Assembly (NCBI RefSeq): GCF_003253745.1
Contig: NZ_MZXV01000056.1
Span: 124,001 to 188,000 of the forward strand
Origin: Mesorhizobium kowhaii
GTDB taxonomy: Bacteria > Pseudomonadota > Alphaproteobacteria > Rhizobiales > Rhizobiaceae
Reading direction: 5' to 3'
DNA: 64,000 nt
Shown here: in pieces, positions 32,106-39,989 of the stretch
How positions within the stretch are numbered: the stretch's first letter is position 1
Layout of the letters: each line of letters begins with the position of its first letter
Notes under the pieces: model-generated
The model's database searches: none
What the model saw: the letters and a program-made list of their open reading frames with translations, nothing else
What the model was told of the DNA's origin: nothing
Made by a program: the position numbers and the translations under genes

Positions 32106-34160
32106 ATGAAGAACCTGTGGAACGACGACGCAGCCGAGAAACTCGTTGCCGACTATGCAAAGAAGGGTGTCGGCCGCGACCTGGCGCTGCGTGTCTACAC
32201 GACCCGGCTGCTGGGTGGCGAGCCACGGCTGGTCCTGCATGGCGGCGGCAACACCTCCTGCAAGACGACGGCCACCGATCTCGTCGGCGACCAGTGGGAC
32301 GTGCTGTGCGTCAAGGGCAGCGGCTGGGACATGGGTGTCATCGAGCCGCAGGGCCTGCCGGCGGTCAAGCTCAAGCCACTGCTCAAGGCGCGCTCGCTGA
32401 ACAAACTGGCCGACGAGGACATGGTTGCCCTGCAACGAGCCAACCTCATCGACCCGTCCTCGCCCAACCCTTCGGTCGAGACGCTGCTGCATGCCTTCCT
32501 GCCGCATAAATTCGTCGACCACACGCACTCGACTGCCATTCTGGCCATCGTCGACCAGGAGGACAGCAAACCGCTGGTCAAGACGGTGTTCGGTGCGAAG
32601 ATGGGCTATGTGCCTTACATCATGCCCGGCTTCGACCTCGCCAAGGCGGCTGCCGATATCTTCGACGCCGATCCGACGGTCGAGGGCCTGATCCTCGACA
32701 AGCACGGCATCTTCACCTTCGGCGACGATGCCAGGCAGGCCTACGACCGGATGATCCACTATGTGAATGTCGCCGAGGAGTACGTCGCCAAGAACGCCAA
32801 GCCGCCAGCGGCGAAAGCAGCGCTGCCGGCAAAGCTCGCGACACCGGCGGCTATCGCGCCAACGCTGCGCGGCGCCGTCGCCGTGGCGCGCGGCGAAGGT
32901 CGCTTCGACCGCATGATTAGCGACTTCCGCACCTCGGACGCTATCGTCGATTTCATCAATTCGGCTGAGATCGCCGACTATGCCGCGCGCGGCGTGTCGA
33001 CGCCTGACCTGTCGATCCGCATCAAGACCGGACCGATGGCGCTGCCGGCGCCGGATGCCGACAAGGTCGGCGACTACAGGGCGGTGATCAAGGATCACGT
33101 CGAAGCCTTCGCCAAGGACTACCGCGCCTATTTCGAAACCAATGATGCCCTCGACGACGTCAAGCGCACCATGCTCGACCAGATGCCGCGGCTGACGCTG
33201 GTGCCAGGCCTCGGCATGTTCGGCCACGGTCGCACGCTGAAGGATGCGAAGATCGCCTCGGACGTCGGCGAGATGTGGATCGAGGCGGTGCGCGGCGCCG
33301 AAGCAATTGGCCGTTTCCATCCGCTCTCCAAGGCCGACCTGTTCCCGCTCGAATACTGGTCGCTGGAGCAGGCCAAGCTCGCCTCAAACAAGCCGAAGCC
33401 GCTGACCGGCCAGGTGGTGCTGATCACCGGCGGCGCCGGTGCGATCGGTGCCGCGACAGCCAAGCTGTTCGCAGACAATGGCGCCCATGCCGTCGTCGTC
33501 GATCTCGACGCCGAAAAGGCCGCTGACGCCGCCAAGAAAGCCGGCAACAACTCGATCGGTGTCGCCGCTGACATCACCGATCGGGCGCAGGTGCGTGCCG
33601 CCTTCGACAGGGCGGTTGCCGTGTTCGGCGGCGTCGACATCCTGGTGTCCAATGCGGGTGCCGCCTGGGAAGGCCGGATCGGCGAGCTCGACGACGCGCT
33701 TTTGCGTCGGAGTTTCGAGCTCAATTTCTTCGCCCACCAGTCGGTGGCGCAGAATGCCGTGCGCATCATGCTCGAACAGGGCACCGGCGGCGTGCTTTTG
33801 TTCAACACCTCCAAGCAGGCGGTCAATCCGGGGCCGAAGTTCGGCGCCTATGGCGTGCCGAAGGCAGCGACACTGTTCCTGTCCAGGCAATACGCGCTCG
33901 ATTATGGCGCGCACGGCATCCGCTCGAACGCCGTCAACGCCGACCGCATCCGCTCCGGCCTTTTGACCGACGCCATGATCGCCAGCCGTTCGGGTGCGCG
34001 CGGCGTGTCGGAGAAGGAATACATGTCCGGCAATCTGCTCGGCCAGGAAGTGACGGCACAAGACGTGGCGCAGGCCTTCCTGCATCATGCGTTGGCCGAC
34101 CGGACCACCGCCGATGTGACGACGGTCGACGGCGGCAATATCGCGGCCGCGATGCGATAG
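32106..34160 (+). CDS. Bifunctional class II aldolase / short-chain dehydrogenase
   Basis: The 684-residue fusion has two domains. Residues 1-225 form a class II (zinc) aldolase with ligand histidines at HTH 139-141 and H200 (LDKHGIFTF). Residues about 435-684 form an SDR domain with GGAGAIG at 442-448 and catalytic Tyr582/Lys586 (YGVPK). A poorly assigned linker lies between. The closest named architecture is the rhizobial RhaD-type rhamnulose-1-phosphate aldolase/lactaldehyde dehydrogenase. No rhamnose isomerase or kinase is present, whereas mtnK and mtnA lie 4.5 kb away. A plausible role is therefore cleavage of a 5-modified ribulose-1-phosphate to DHAP and an aldehyde that the SDR domain then oxidises or reduces. 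That role is inference. Confidence 0.8.
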   Translation: MKNLWNDDAAEKLVADYAKKGVGRDLALRVYTTRLLGGEPRLVLHGGGNTSCKTTATDLVGDQWDVLCVKGSGWDMGVIEPQGLPAVKLKPLLKARSLNKLADEDMVALQRANLIDPSSPNPSVETLLHAFLPHKFVDHTHSTAILAIVDQEDSKPLVKTVFGAKMGYVPYIMPGFDLAKAAADIFDADPTVEGLILDKHGIFTFGDDARQAYDRMIHYVNVAEEYVAKNAKPPAAKAALPAKLATPAAIAPTLRGAVAVARGEGRFDRMISDFRTSDAIVDFINSAEIADYAARGVSTPDLSIRIKTGPMALPAPDADKVGDYRAVIKDHVEAFAKDYRAYFETNDALDDVKRTMLDQMPRLTLVPGLGMFGHGRTLKDAKIASDVGEMWIEAVRGAEAIGRFHPLSKADLFPLEYWSLEQAKLASNKPKPLTGQVVLITGGAGAIGAATAKLFADNGAHAVVVDLDAEKAADAAKKAGNNSIGVAADITDRAQVRAAFDRAVAVFGGVDILVSNAGAAWEGRIGELDDALLRRSFELNFFAHQSVAQNAVRIMLEQGTGGVLLFNTSKQAVNPGPKFGAYGVPKAATLFLSRQYALDYGAHGIRSNAVNADRIRSGLLTDAMIASRSGARGVSEKEYMSGNLLGQEVTAQDVAQAFLHHALADRTTADVTTVDGGNIAAAMR

Positions 34161-34173
34161 GCGAAAGTCTTGC

Positions 34174-34211
34174 CCTTACAATCCGCTGCCACGCGGCAGG
34201 GGATTGTAAGG
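34174..34211 (+). terminator. Hairpin after the aldolase/dehydrogenase gene
   Basis: CTTACAATCC (34175-34184) pairs with GGATTGTAAG (34201-34210), with inner CTGCC/GGCAG. It begins 14 bases after the stop. No T-run follows, so it may act as an RNA-stabilising stem or a factor-assisted terminator. Confidence 0.6.
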
Positions 34212-34227
34212 CGCATATGCTGGAATC

Positions 34228-34244
34228 CTAACAAATATTGTTAG
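34228..34244. promoter_or_regulatory. Palindrome before parDE: probable antitoxin operator
   Basis: CTAACAA and TTGTTAG flank ATA in a perfect 17-base dyad within AT-rich DNA, 28 bases before the parD start. CopG/ribbon-helix-helix antitoxins bind such sites and autoregulate. Confidence 0.6.
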
Positions 34245-34272
34245 ATCTTGTGAGGCGTGGTATAGGGTGGGG

Positions 34273-34548
34273 ATGAAAAACGAACCCATGCGCACCCTCA
34301 CCATATCCCTCACCCCACAGCAGGCCGCTCGCCTGCAAAGCGCCATCGAAGGCGGCGGATATGCCTCCAACAGCGAGATTGTCCGCGACGCCTTGCGCTT
34401 GTGGGAGCAGCGTGAGAAATTGCGAACACTGGAGCTCGATCACTTGAAGCGGGCCTATGCTGACGGCATGGCCAGCGGCAAGCCGGTGGAAGTCGAACCC
34501 GCCGAGTTCATACGCGGCTTGAAGGCAGAACGCCGCGCCCGTGGCTAG
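34273..34548 (+). CDS. parD: ParD-like type II antitoxin (CopG/ribbon-helix-helix)
   Basis: About 91 residues from ATG 34273; a GTG two codons earlier (34267) is also possible. The start MRTLTISLTPQQAARLQSAI forms the beta strand and first helix of the ribbon-helix-helix fold, followed by GYASNSEIVRDALRLWEQRE, the ParD hallmark. The C-terminal tail rich in Glu, Lys and Arg would wrap and neutralise the toxin. It overlaps the toxin gene by 8 bases, as expected for a coupled toxin-antitoxin pair. Confidence 0.85.
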   Translation: MKNEPMRTLTISLTPQQAARLQSAIEGGGYASNSEIVRDALRLWEQREKLRTLELDHLKRAYADGMASGKPVEVEPAEFIRGLKAERRARG

Positions 34549-34828
34549 ATATCGGTTTACACCGCGCGCCTCGCAGGATTTGCGAGACATCTGGCATACC
34601 ATCGCAATCGACAACGAACAGGCAGCGGACAAGCTGCTTATGCGCATTTTTGACAAGCTGGAACTGGCGGCACAGCACCCGAAGATGGGCGCGGCCCGGC
34701 CGGAGTTGAGCGTGACGGCCCGTGTACTCGTCGAAGGCCGCTACATCGTCATCTACGAACCGCAGTCGGAAGGTGTCCTGGTCGTGGCGATTGTCCACGG
34801 GATGCGCGACCCGGAACACTGGCTGTAA
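34541..34828 (+). CDS. parE: ParE/RelE-superfamily toxin
   Basis: A 95-residue protein starting at GTG 34541. It contains RYRFTPRASQDLRDIWHTIA at the N-terminus and RVLVEGRYIVIYEPQSEGVLV toward the C-terminus, both typical of ParE-like members of the RelE superfamily. ParE toxins inhibit DNA gyrase while RelE toxins cut ribosome-bound mRNA. Pairing with a ParD-like antitoxin favours the gyrase-directed group. The gene is intact, without frameshift, and is closed by a strong hairpin at 34851-34876. Confidence 0.85.
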   Translation: MARYRFTPRASQDLRDIWHTIAIDNEQAADKLLMRIFDKLELAAQHPKMGAARPELSVTARVLVEGRYIVIYEPQSEGVLVVAIVHGMRDPEHWL

Positions 34829-34850
34829 CCCAAAGGGACTGAGGGTGAAA

Positions 34851-34876
34851 GGAGCGGCGCAACGCCGCTCCTTCTT
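34851..34876. terminator. Bidirectional terminator between parDE and the sugar ABC operon
   Basis: GGAGCGGCG (34851-34859) pairs perfectly with CGCCGCTCC (34863-34871) around a 3-base loop, followed by TTCTTT on the plus strand. It serves parE on the plus strand and probably the convergent binding-protein gene on the minus strand. Confidence 0.8.
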
Positions 34877-34891
34877 TGCCGGAGAGCAAAA

Positions 34892-35944
34892 TTACTTGGC
34901 GTTCGGGTTCGGCATCCAGGCGGGCATCGCGACATCGGCATGGGCGAACTGCGGCAGCTTGGCCGACAGGTCTTCCATGTTCTTGATGTCCTTGTCGATG
35001 AGGTCCTTCTGGGTGATCAGCGTCGGCGGCACGACGACGTTGTGGCCCGGATCTTCACCGGCGAGCAACTGTGCCAGTGCACGCACCGAAACCTGGCCAA
35101 CGACGGCCGGGTTGGTGGCGGCGGTTGCCGCCCAGGCGCTGTCGGGCTCACGCATAGCGGCGATATCGGACGTCGAGATGTCGGCCGAGTAGATCTTGAT
35201 GCCCTTGTTCAAGCCCGCCTCGTCGACGGCGATCTTCACGCCCTTGGCGAATTCGTCATAGGGGGCGAACATCACCTTGATGTCGGGATGGGCCGACAGC
35301 ACCGAACGCGCCTGGTTGGCGACGGAATTGGCGATCGGGTTGTCGAGCGTGCCGAACATCGCGACTTCGCTGATGCCGGCATACTTCTTCTTGACGTCGA
35401 CCCAGGTCTCGTTGCGGCGGTCGAGCGGCGCGATGCCGGCGACATAGACATAGCCGGCCTTCCAGCTGTCGCCATTGTCCTTGACCGCCTGCTCGAGAGC
35501 GAGGCGGGCCAAGTCGCGATCGGACTGTTCGACCTGCGGGATCTTGGGGTTTTCGACATTGACGTCGAAGGCCACCACCTTGATGCCGGCGTCGACCGCC
35601 CGCTGGGCGGCGTCCTTCATCGATTCCGTCAGGCCGTGCTGGATGATGATGCCCTGCACGCCAAGCGCGATGGCCTGGTCGACCATGTCAGACTGAAGGG
35701 CTGCATCCTGGCGGCTGTCGAGCACGCGCAGGTCGATACCGAGCGCCTTCGACTGCGCCTCGACGCCGCTGAGATAGGCCTGGAAGAAGTCGCCGGTCGA
35801 GAGATAGCGCACCAGCGCGATCTTGACGCCGGGCTTGTCGAACGGCGCCGGCTTGTCCGCGGCCAGCGCCGGGAACTGCATCAGCATGGTTGCGCCGGCC
35901 AGCCCGAGCGCGACCTTCCCCAGAAGTCTTCTTGTTATGTTCAC
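34892..35944 (-). CDS. Sugar ABC transporter substrate-binding protein (ribose type)
   Basis: A 350-residue periplasmic protein. A Sec signal ends at ALA-AD (FPALAADKP, near residue 29). The family 1 ligand fold includes VKIALVRYLSTGDFFQAYLS, QGIIIQHGLTESMKDAAQRA and VVAFDVNVENP, the pattern of RbsB-like pentose/hexose binders. It is the last gene of an ATPase-permease-binding-protein operon on the minus strand, divergent from mtnK-mtnA. This gene pairing suggests the ligand is methylthioribose or another 5-substituted ribose; the ligand itself cannot be read from the sequence. Confidence 0.84.
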   Translation of the reverse strand: MNITRRLLGKVALGLAGATMLMQFPALAADKPAPFDKPGVKIALVRYLSTGDFFQAYLSGVEAQSKALGIDLRVLDSRQDAALQSDMVDQAIALGVQGIIIQHGLTESMKDAAQRAVDAGIKVVAFDVNVENPKIPQVEQSDRDLARLALEQAVKDNGDSWKAGYVYVAGIAPLDRRNETWVDVKKKYAGISEVAMFGTLDNPIANSVANQARSVLSAHPDIKVMFAPYDEFAKGVKIAVDEAGLNKGIKIYSADISTSDIAAMREPDSAWAATAATNPAVVGQVSVRALAQLLAGEDPGHNVVVPPTLITQKDLIDKDIKNMEDLSAKLPQFAHADVAMPAWMPNPNAK

Positions 35945-35992
35945 TTCGTTTCCTCCACTCTTGTTGAACCCAAAATCCTATCCGGTCGAAAG

Positions 35993-36988
35993 CTATCTCC
36001 TGCCCCTGCCCGAAAGCGCAAAGGTGAAGACAAGGGCGACGACCAGCACCACGCCCTTGACGAAATCCTGCGTGTAGTAAGGCGCGTTCATCATCGTCAG
36101 GCCTTGCAGCAAGATGCCGACGAACAGCGCGCCGACGGCAGTGCCGAAGGCGTTCGGCTTGGCGGCGCCAAGCACCGCGTAGCCGATGAGCGCCGCGGCG
36201 ACAGCGTCGAGCAGCAGATTATTACCCGAGGCGATGTCGCCGCGTCCAAGTCGGGCGGCGAGCAAAATGCCGCTGATCGAGGCAAAAACTCCTGAAATAA
36301 CGTAGGCCCAGATCTTGTATGCCTTGACAGGCGCTCCGGCGAGTTCGGCGGCACGCTCATTGCTGCCGACCGCATACATCATGCGTCCGAAACGCGTGTA
36401 TTCGAGGAAGAACCAGATCAGCACGGCGAGCACGAGCAGCACGACCACCGACACCGGAATGAGGTTCGGGATGAAGAAATCGAAGCGGTGGCGGCCGAGC
36501 GCCAGGAAGGCGTCGCTGAACTTGCCATTGGCGACCGAACCATCCGGCATGGTCATGCCAGTGGCGATCGAGCGGCCTTCGGTCGGGATGCGCTGCAGGC
36601 CGACCAGCAGGAACATCATGCCAAGCGTCGCCAGAAGATCCGGCACGCGCATGTAAACGATCAGCCAGCCATTGATGAGGCCGACAATGGCGCCGATCAG
36701 CAGGCAGACGACGACCGCGACGAGAGCGTTCTGCTCCAGCACCACCATGACATAGGCCGCCGCCATCATGGCTGAGGTGGCGACCGAGCCGATCGACAGG
36801 TCAAAGCCGCCAACGACGAGCGTGGCGGTGACGCCGAGCGCCAGCACGCCGGTGATGGCGACCGACTGGAAGATGAAGACAGCACTTTGCGGTGAAACGA
36901 AACCGTCGGCGGCGATCGCGAAATAGGCGACGAGCCCGAACAACAGTACGATGAAGCCGTAGCGGATGGCGTGGTCGCGCAACGTCAT
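35993..36988 (-). CDS. Sugar ABC transporter permease (RbsC-like)
   Basis: A 331-residue membrane protein of the RbsC/BPD_transp_2 family with about eight to ten hydrophobic helices. GGFDLSIGSVATSAMMAAAY is the conserved early motif, followed by GLINGWLIVYMRVPDLLATLG and the late NLLLDAVAAALIGYAVLG. It lies between the ATPase gene (82-base gap) and the binding-protein gene (48-base gap), all on the minus strand. Confidence 0.86.
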   Translation of the reverse strand: MTLRDHAIRYGFIVLLFGLVAYFAIAADGFVSPQSAVFIFQSVAITGVLALGVTATLVVGGFDLSIGSVATSAMMAAAYVMVVLEQNALVAVVVCLLIGAIVGLINGWLIVYMRVPDLLATLGMMFLLVGLQRIPTEGRSIATGMTMPDGSVANGKFSDAFLALGRHRFDFFIPNLIPVSVVVLLVLAVLIWFFLEYTRFGRMMYAVGSNERAAELAGAPVKAYKIWAYVISGVFASISGILLAARLGRGDIASGNNLLLDAVAAALIGYAVLGAAKPNAFGTAVGALFVGILLQGLTMMNAPYYTQDFVKGVVLVVALVFTFALSGRGRR

Positions 36989-37070
36989 TCAGCGCCCCCG
37001 CGCGCCGCTGCCATTTTTACCCAACTCGAACCCATAGTCTCTCCATTCCAATTCCTTTTTGCCGCCACGC

Positions 37071-38582
37071 TCAGGCGGCGCTGTGCAGCGGTCCGCCGGC
37101 GACCTCGGCCAGCAGGCGATCGAGATCGACATCGGCGTTGCGATGTTCGCCGACGATGGTCTGTTCGGACATCACCAGGATGCGATCGGCGGTTTCCAGC
37201 GCCTCATCGAGTTCGGTGACGAACAGCAGCGTGGCGCGGCCATTGGCGCTTGCCCTCAGCTTGGCGGCAATGTCGCGCCGGGCTGAAATGTCGACGCCCT
37301 GGAACGGTTCATCGAGAATGAACAGTCCCGCATCCTGCGCCATCCAGCGGGCGACCATCACCTTCTGCTGGTTGCCGCCGGACAGCGCCGACATCTCGTC
37401 CTTCTCGGAGCGGCAGACGATGCCCAGTTCCTCGATCTGCTGGCGCGCGGTGATGCGTTCCAGACGGCGCCTGAGAACGGCGAAACGCGACATGCGCTTG
37501 TGAAACGGCAGGCTGATATTTTCCTGGATATTGAAGCCGCCGACGATGCCGTTTTCGCCGCGATCCTTGGCAACGAGGAACACGCCGGCGGCGATCGCCT
37601 CGCCTGTCGATCCCGGCGCATAGGGTTTGCCGTTCAGCACCATGGTGCCGGCGACCGGTTTGCGTACGCCAAACAGCGTCTCGGCCAGCGCCGTCTTGCC
37701 GACGCCGACGAGACCGGTGATGGCAACGACCTCGCCGTCGCCGAGCGTCAGCGAGATCGGCTTGGCGCCTTGCGCTATGCGCAAACCATCTATCTTGAGG
37801 ACGATGTCGGCCGAATCCCTGACGACGATCTGGTCGAGGTGGATCTTGCGGCCGAGCATGGCGTTGACCGCGCCTTCATAGTCGAGCGGTTTCTTGTCAA
37901 AGACGCCCGAGATGATGCCGTCGCGCATCGAGACGATACGGTCGGCAAGCCGCCTGATATCAGACATGCGGTGCGAGATGTAGAGGATCGCGACGCCCTG
38001 CTCGCGCAGCCTGTCGATCAGCGCAAACAGCCGATCGGCTTCGGCGCTGGACAGCGACGAGGTCGGCTCGTCGAGGATCAGCACTTTCGGCTGATGCGCC
38101 AAAGCGCGGGCAATCGCCACCATCTGGCGATCGGCCAGAGAAAGATCGCTGACGCGCGCTTTGAGATCGATGGCCAGCCCCATGCGGTCGGCAACGGCCT
38201 TTGCCTGGCGACGCACGCGCGCCGGATTGAACAGGAACGGAGCGCCGCTGCCACTCAAGCGGTCGAGGGTCAAATTGGTGGCGACATCGAGATCGGCGAC
38301 GACACCGTCATTGATGTTCTGGTGAACGGTGACGACGCCGGCGCGGATTGCTTCCGCCGGCGTGTTCGGCGCGAAGGCCTGTCCGGCGAGGCCCATCGTG
38401 CCGTCGCCGCGCTCATAGACGCCGCTGATGATCTTGACGAGGGTGGATTTGCCGGCACCGTTGGCGCCCATCAGCACGGTCACTTCGCCGGCATGCAGCT
38501 CCAGCGAGACGCCGCCAAGCACCTCGTTCTGGCCAAAGGATTTCCTCAGCCCCTCTGCGCGGAACACGGCATTGCCGACCAT
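37071..38582 (-). CDS. Sugar ABC transporter ATP-binding protein (RbsA-like, two ABC domains)
   Basis: The 503-residue protein has two ATPase cassettes, as in RbsA/MglA. The first has Walker A GANGAGKST and signature LSLADRQMVAIARAL with Walker B LILDEPTSSL. The second has a diverged Walker A GLVGVGKTAL, the signature LSGGNQQKVMVARW and LFILDEPFQGVD. It is the first gene of the importer operon, starting 36 bases from the palindrome at 38618-38646 and divergent from mtnK. Confidence 0.87.
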   Translation of the reverse strand: MVGNAVFRAEGLRKSFGQNEVLGGVSLELHAGEVTVLMGANGAGKSTLVKIISGVYERGDGTMGLAGQAFAPNTPAEAIRAGVVTVHQNINDGVVADLDVATNLTLDRLSGSGAPFLFNPARVRRQAKAVADRMGLAIDLKARVSDLSLADRQMVAIARALAHQPKVLILDEPTSSLSSAEADRLFALIDRLREQGVAILYISHRMSDIRRLADRIVSMRDGIISGVFDKKPLDYEGAVNAMLGRKIHLDQIVVRDSADIVLKIDGLRIAQGAKPISLTLGDGEVVAITGLVGVGKTALAETLFGVRKPVAGTMVLNGKPYAPGSTGEAIAAGVFLVAKDRGENGIVGGFNIQENISLPFHKRMSRFAVLRRRLERITARQQIEELGIVCRSEKDEMSALSGGNQQKVMVARWMAQDAGLFILDEPFQGVDISARRDIAAKLRASANGRATLLFVTELDEALETADRILVMSEQTIVGEHRNADVDLDRLLAEVAGGPLHSAA

Positions 38583-38617
38583 GCGTTCCTCCCTGACACG
38601 ACGCTATGGGCTACATC

Positions 38618-38646
38618 GGCAATTGTCAACACGATTGACAATTGCC
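38618..38646. promoter_or_regulatory. Perfect 29-nt palindrome in the divergent ABC/mtnK promoter
   Basis: GGCAATTGTCAA (38618-38629), spacer CACGA, TTGACAATTGCC (38635-38646). Each arm contains a TTGACA-like hexamer facing outward, so it can overlap the -35 elements of both divergent transcripts. It is most likely the operator of a shared regulator, for example the SorC protein at 30946. Confidence 0.75.
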
Positions 38647-38717
38647 AGATCGCTTCCTAGCTTGGCCCGGCCGCCATGCCTCCGTTATGTTCGGAGCGCA
38701 TATGCGGGAGGATGACG

Positions 38718-39989
38718 ATGACTGGGAAATTGCAGTTCGAAGCACTGTCGGTCGAGACGCTCCCGACCCGTCTTGGCGACAACGAGGCGTTGCGCGCGAA
38801 GATCGGCAAGGACACGAGCGCCTGGAAGGTCCGCGAGGTCGGCGATGGCAACCTCAATCTGGTCTTCATCGTCGAAGGCGCCAGCGGTGCAGCGGTGGTC
38901 AAGCAGGCCCTGCCCTATGTCCGCCTGGTCGGCGACAGCTGGCCGCTGCCGCTCAAGCGCTCCTTCTTCGAATACCACGCGCTGACCCGGCAAGAAGCGC
39001 GCGCGCCGGGCTCGGTGCCGGCGATCTACCATTTCGATGAAGGCCAGGCGCTGATCATCATGGAGTATCTGTCGCCGCACATCATCCTGCGGCGGGCGCT
39101 GATCGAAGGCCGGCAGTTGCCGAACATTGCCAGGGATATCGGCCTGTTCATGGCCCGCACCCTGTTCCGCGGCTCCGACCTGCATATGGCAGCCAAGGAC
39201 CGCAAGGCCGATCTGGCGCTGTTCGCCGACAATGTCGAACTCTGCGACATCACCGAGAACCTGGTGTTCTCGGACCCCTATTTCGACGCCAGGATGAACC
39301 GGCACACCAGCCCGCAATTGGACGGCATCGTCGCGGAACTGCGCGCCGACCGCGACCTCAAGGTCGAGGCGCAGCGGCTGAAGCATATCTTCGCCGCCAA
39401 TGCCGAAACGCTGCTGCATGGCGACCTGCATTCCGGCTCGATCATGGTCACCGACAGCCAGACGCGGATGATCGATCCGGAGTTCGCCTTCTACGGCCCG
39501 ATGGCCTTCGATGTCGGCATGCTGCTTGCCAATTTCTGGATGTCCTTCTTCTCGCAGCGTGGCCACGAGCAGATCGGCAAACGCGACGCCATGCGTGCCT
39601 ATCTGCTCGAGGTGACCGTCGAAACATGGTCGGTGTTCCGCGCCGAGTTCTCGCATCTGTGGCGCACCGAGCGCACCGGCATGCTCTACCAGAAAAGCCT
39701 GTTCGAGAATCAGGACGACAGGCTCGGCGCCGAACAGGCGCTCGACCATGTGCTGCACCAGATGTGGACCGACCTGCTCGGCTTTGCCGGCATCGAGATC
39801 CACCGGCGCATCCTCGGCCTCGCCCACAATGCCGATTTCGAGACCATTGCCGATGAAGATTTGCGCGCCAGTTGTGAGGCCAAGGCGCTGAAATTCGGCC
39901 GTCACCTCGCCGTCAACCGGCGCCAGATCCACAGCATCGACGAGGTCAATCATCTGGCCGCGCTGATCGAACAGGAGAACAGCATTTGA
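38718..39989 (+). CDS. mtnK: S-methyl-5-thioribose kinase
   Basis: A 423-residue protein of the APH/ChoK-like kinase fold, with VGDGNLNLVFIVEG at 41-54 (nucleotide-binding turn), VVKQALPYVR at 60-69, catalytic loop HGDLHSGSI at 234-242 and DPEF at 253-256. These are the MtnK hallmarks and the length is normal. I chose ATG 38718, 6 bases after GGGAGG; ATG 38712 is too close to that site. It phosphorylates methylthioribose at C1. Its stop overlaps the mtnA start (TTGA), so the two are coupled. The divergent ribose-type importer suggests that exogenous sugar is fed in. Confidence 0.86.
   Translation: MTGKLQFEALSVETLPTRLGDNEALRAKIGKDTSAWKVREVGDGNLNLVFIVEGASGAAVVKQALPYVRLVGDSWPLPLKRSFFEYHALTRQEARAPGSVPAIYHFDEGQALIIMEYLSPHIILRRALIEGRQLPNIARDIGLFMARTLFRGSDLHMAAKDRKADLALFADNVELCDITENLVFSDPYFDARMNRHTSPQLDGIVAELRADRDLKVEAQRLKHIFAANAETLLHGDLHSGSIMVTDSQTRMIDPEFAFYGPMAFDVGMLLANFWMSFFSQRGHEQIGKRDAMRAYLLEVTVETWSVFRAEFSHLWRTERTGMLYQKSLFENQDDRLGAEQALDHVLHQMWTDLLGFAGIEIHRRILGLAHNADFETIADEDLRASCEAKALKFGRHLAVNRRQIHSIDEVNHLAALIEQENSI

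Noticed and set aside
32106..34160. Naming the aldolase fusion rhaD
   Set aside because: The domain order matches, but no rhamnose isomerase, kinase or rha-type regulator lies nearby, so the substrate is left open.
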